From contig PMJC01000252.1 of assembly GCA_003157235.1 (NCBI GenBank), positions 1 through 5,159 on the forward strand: a DNA stretch of 5,159 bases, read 5' to 3'. The DNA is from Methanosarcina sp. GTDB lineage: Archaea; Halobacteriota; Methanosarcinia; Methanosarcinales; Methanosarcinaceae. The notes below the pieces were generated by a model. The model saw only the letters and a list, made by a program, of their open reading frames with translations. It was not told the DNA's origin and ran no database searches. Position numbers and translations under genes: made by a program. Position 1 is the stretch's first letter. Each line of letters starts with the position of its first letter. Positions 4,595-5,159 of the stretch are shown here, in pieces.

Positions 4595-5159
4595 TCAATT
4601 AAACTCGTAGTTGCACCTGACCCCCTCAGGATCAAAACATAGATTACAGGATACACACATTGCCTTTTTAGCTTCTCCAGACTTAAGTTTCAAAATGAGA
4701 TCCGGCTCGCAGATAAAAGACCTACCCATGGAAACAAAATCTGCAAACCCTCCTTCAAGCAGATGCTCCATAACAGAAAGGGACCGAATGCCCCCTACAA
4801 GCATTACAGGGATATTTACTGCTTTTTTTATTGCTTTAGAATATTCTCTAAAATATGCTTCTTCAGCAGGAGAATTAATTGCGGTTCTTACGGTTGCTCC
4901 ACCTGCCTCACTTATCCCTCCGCTAACTTCAATTGAGCACACTCCAGCTTTCTCCAGAAGTTTTGCAGTCTCCACAACCTGCAAAATAGTAATTCCAAGC
5001 TCTGCTTTTTGCGAACCCGGCTTAAAACCATCCGTTGCATTCAATTTGACAAAAATCGAGAAATCAGATCCAGCTAGTTCTTTTATTCGCTTGACAATCT
5101 CTGTTATTATTCTTGCCCGATTTTCCACTGAGCCACCCCAGCGATCAGCTCTTCTATTT
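4595..5159 (-). CDS. NADH:flavin oxidoreductase / Old Yellow Enzyme family, C-terminal half (5' end outside window)
   Basis: 187 codons are visible, about half of a typical 370-residue single-domain OYE barrel. The frame runs off the window edge, so the GTG at 5128 is an internal Val, not a start. Visible landmarks, numbered from the first full codon: the signature RxDRWGGSVENR (3-14), VKLNATDGF (37-45), IEVSGG (76-81), the FMN-phosphate region PVMLVGGI (117-124) and SMGRSFICEPDL (143-154). Near the C terminus is C168-x2-C171-x2-C174-x7-C182. In the 2,4-dienoyl-CoA reductase/trimethylamine dehydrogenase branch a similar cluster (CxxCxxC plus a later Cys) binds [4Fe-4S], so an iron-sulfur cluster is likely. 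The protein then ends at TGA, without the FAD/NAD domain of those larger enzymes. It should reduce an unsaturated or other electrophilic substrate using FMN in the cytoplasm. The substrate is unknown. Its GC content is clearly higher than the rest of the window, as expected for a resident core-like gene. Confidence 0.95.
   Translation of the reverse strand, partial: NRRADRWGGSVENRARIITEIVKRIKELAGSDFSIFVKLNATDGFKPGSQKAELGITILQVVETAKLLEKAGVCSIEVSGGISEAGGATVRTAINSPAEEAYFREYSKAIKKAVNIPVMLVGGIRSLSVMEHLLEGGFADFVSMGRSFICEPDLILKLKSGEAKKAMCVSCNLCFDPEGVRCNYEFN

Noticed and set aside
5126..5128. GTG as the start of the flavin oxidoreductase
   Set aside because: It is the Val inside the conserved RxDRWGGSVENR signature. 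The frame continues upstream to the window edge.

Overview
The window is AT-rich and gene-poor. Two clear genes sit at its edges, a small membrane-protein gene in the middle, and a few very short reading frames lie in long spacers. Three traits point to an archaeon, most likely a Methanosarcina-like methanogen: TATA boxes of the TTTATATA type about 25 nt before plausible transcript starts, GGAGG/GGTG ribosome binding sites, and T-runs without hairpins just after stop codons. A moderate-GC anaerobic flavin oxidoreductase gene set in AT-rich DNA also fits. No ribosomal RNA or marker gene is present, so the assignment is inference.

Layout. Positions 25-1182 (+) encode a complete integral-membrane acyltransferase of the acyltransferase 3 (OafA-like) family, probably an O-acylase for a cell-surface or secreted glycan. 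A 0.7 kb spacer follows. At 1862-2174 (+) there is a compact unit with a TATA box, a strong RBS and a 41-residue charged small protein, whose stop overlaps (ATGA) the start of a second 45-residue frame. After about 0.5 kb more spacer, 2622-3123 (+) carries a TATA box, a leader with two mutually exclusive hairpins, an RBS, and a four-helix membrane protein resembling DUF420. Its first codon after the RBS is ATA rather than ATG. It ends in TAG, and the same frame stays open through a 40-residue small ORF that has its own RBS (3184-3306). From 3307 to 4594 no confident gene is seen, only eroded-looking open stretches, a possible 36-residue ORF and some hairpins. Positions 4595-5159 (-) hold the 3' half of an Old Yellow Enzyme family NADH:flavin oxidoreductase with a C-terminal four-cysteine motif, followed by a T-run terminator.

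The genes do not form one pathway. Each looks separately transcribed, and the long spacers with scattered open fragments look like a low-constraint or decaying region between an acquired surface-glycan gene and a metabolic gene. The points most worth checking are the DUF420-like gene (ATA start, structured leader, in-frame TAG followed by 60 open codons, relevant because Methanosarcina can decode UAG as pyrrolysine) and the ATGA-coupled pair of tiny ORFs. I did not find a defence system, CRISPR array, intact transposase or complete mobile element.
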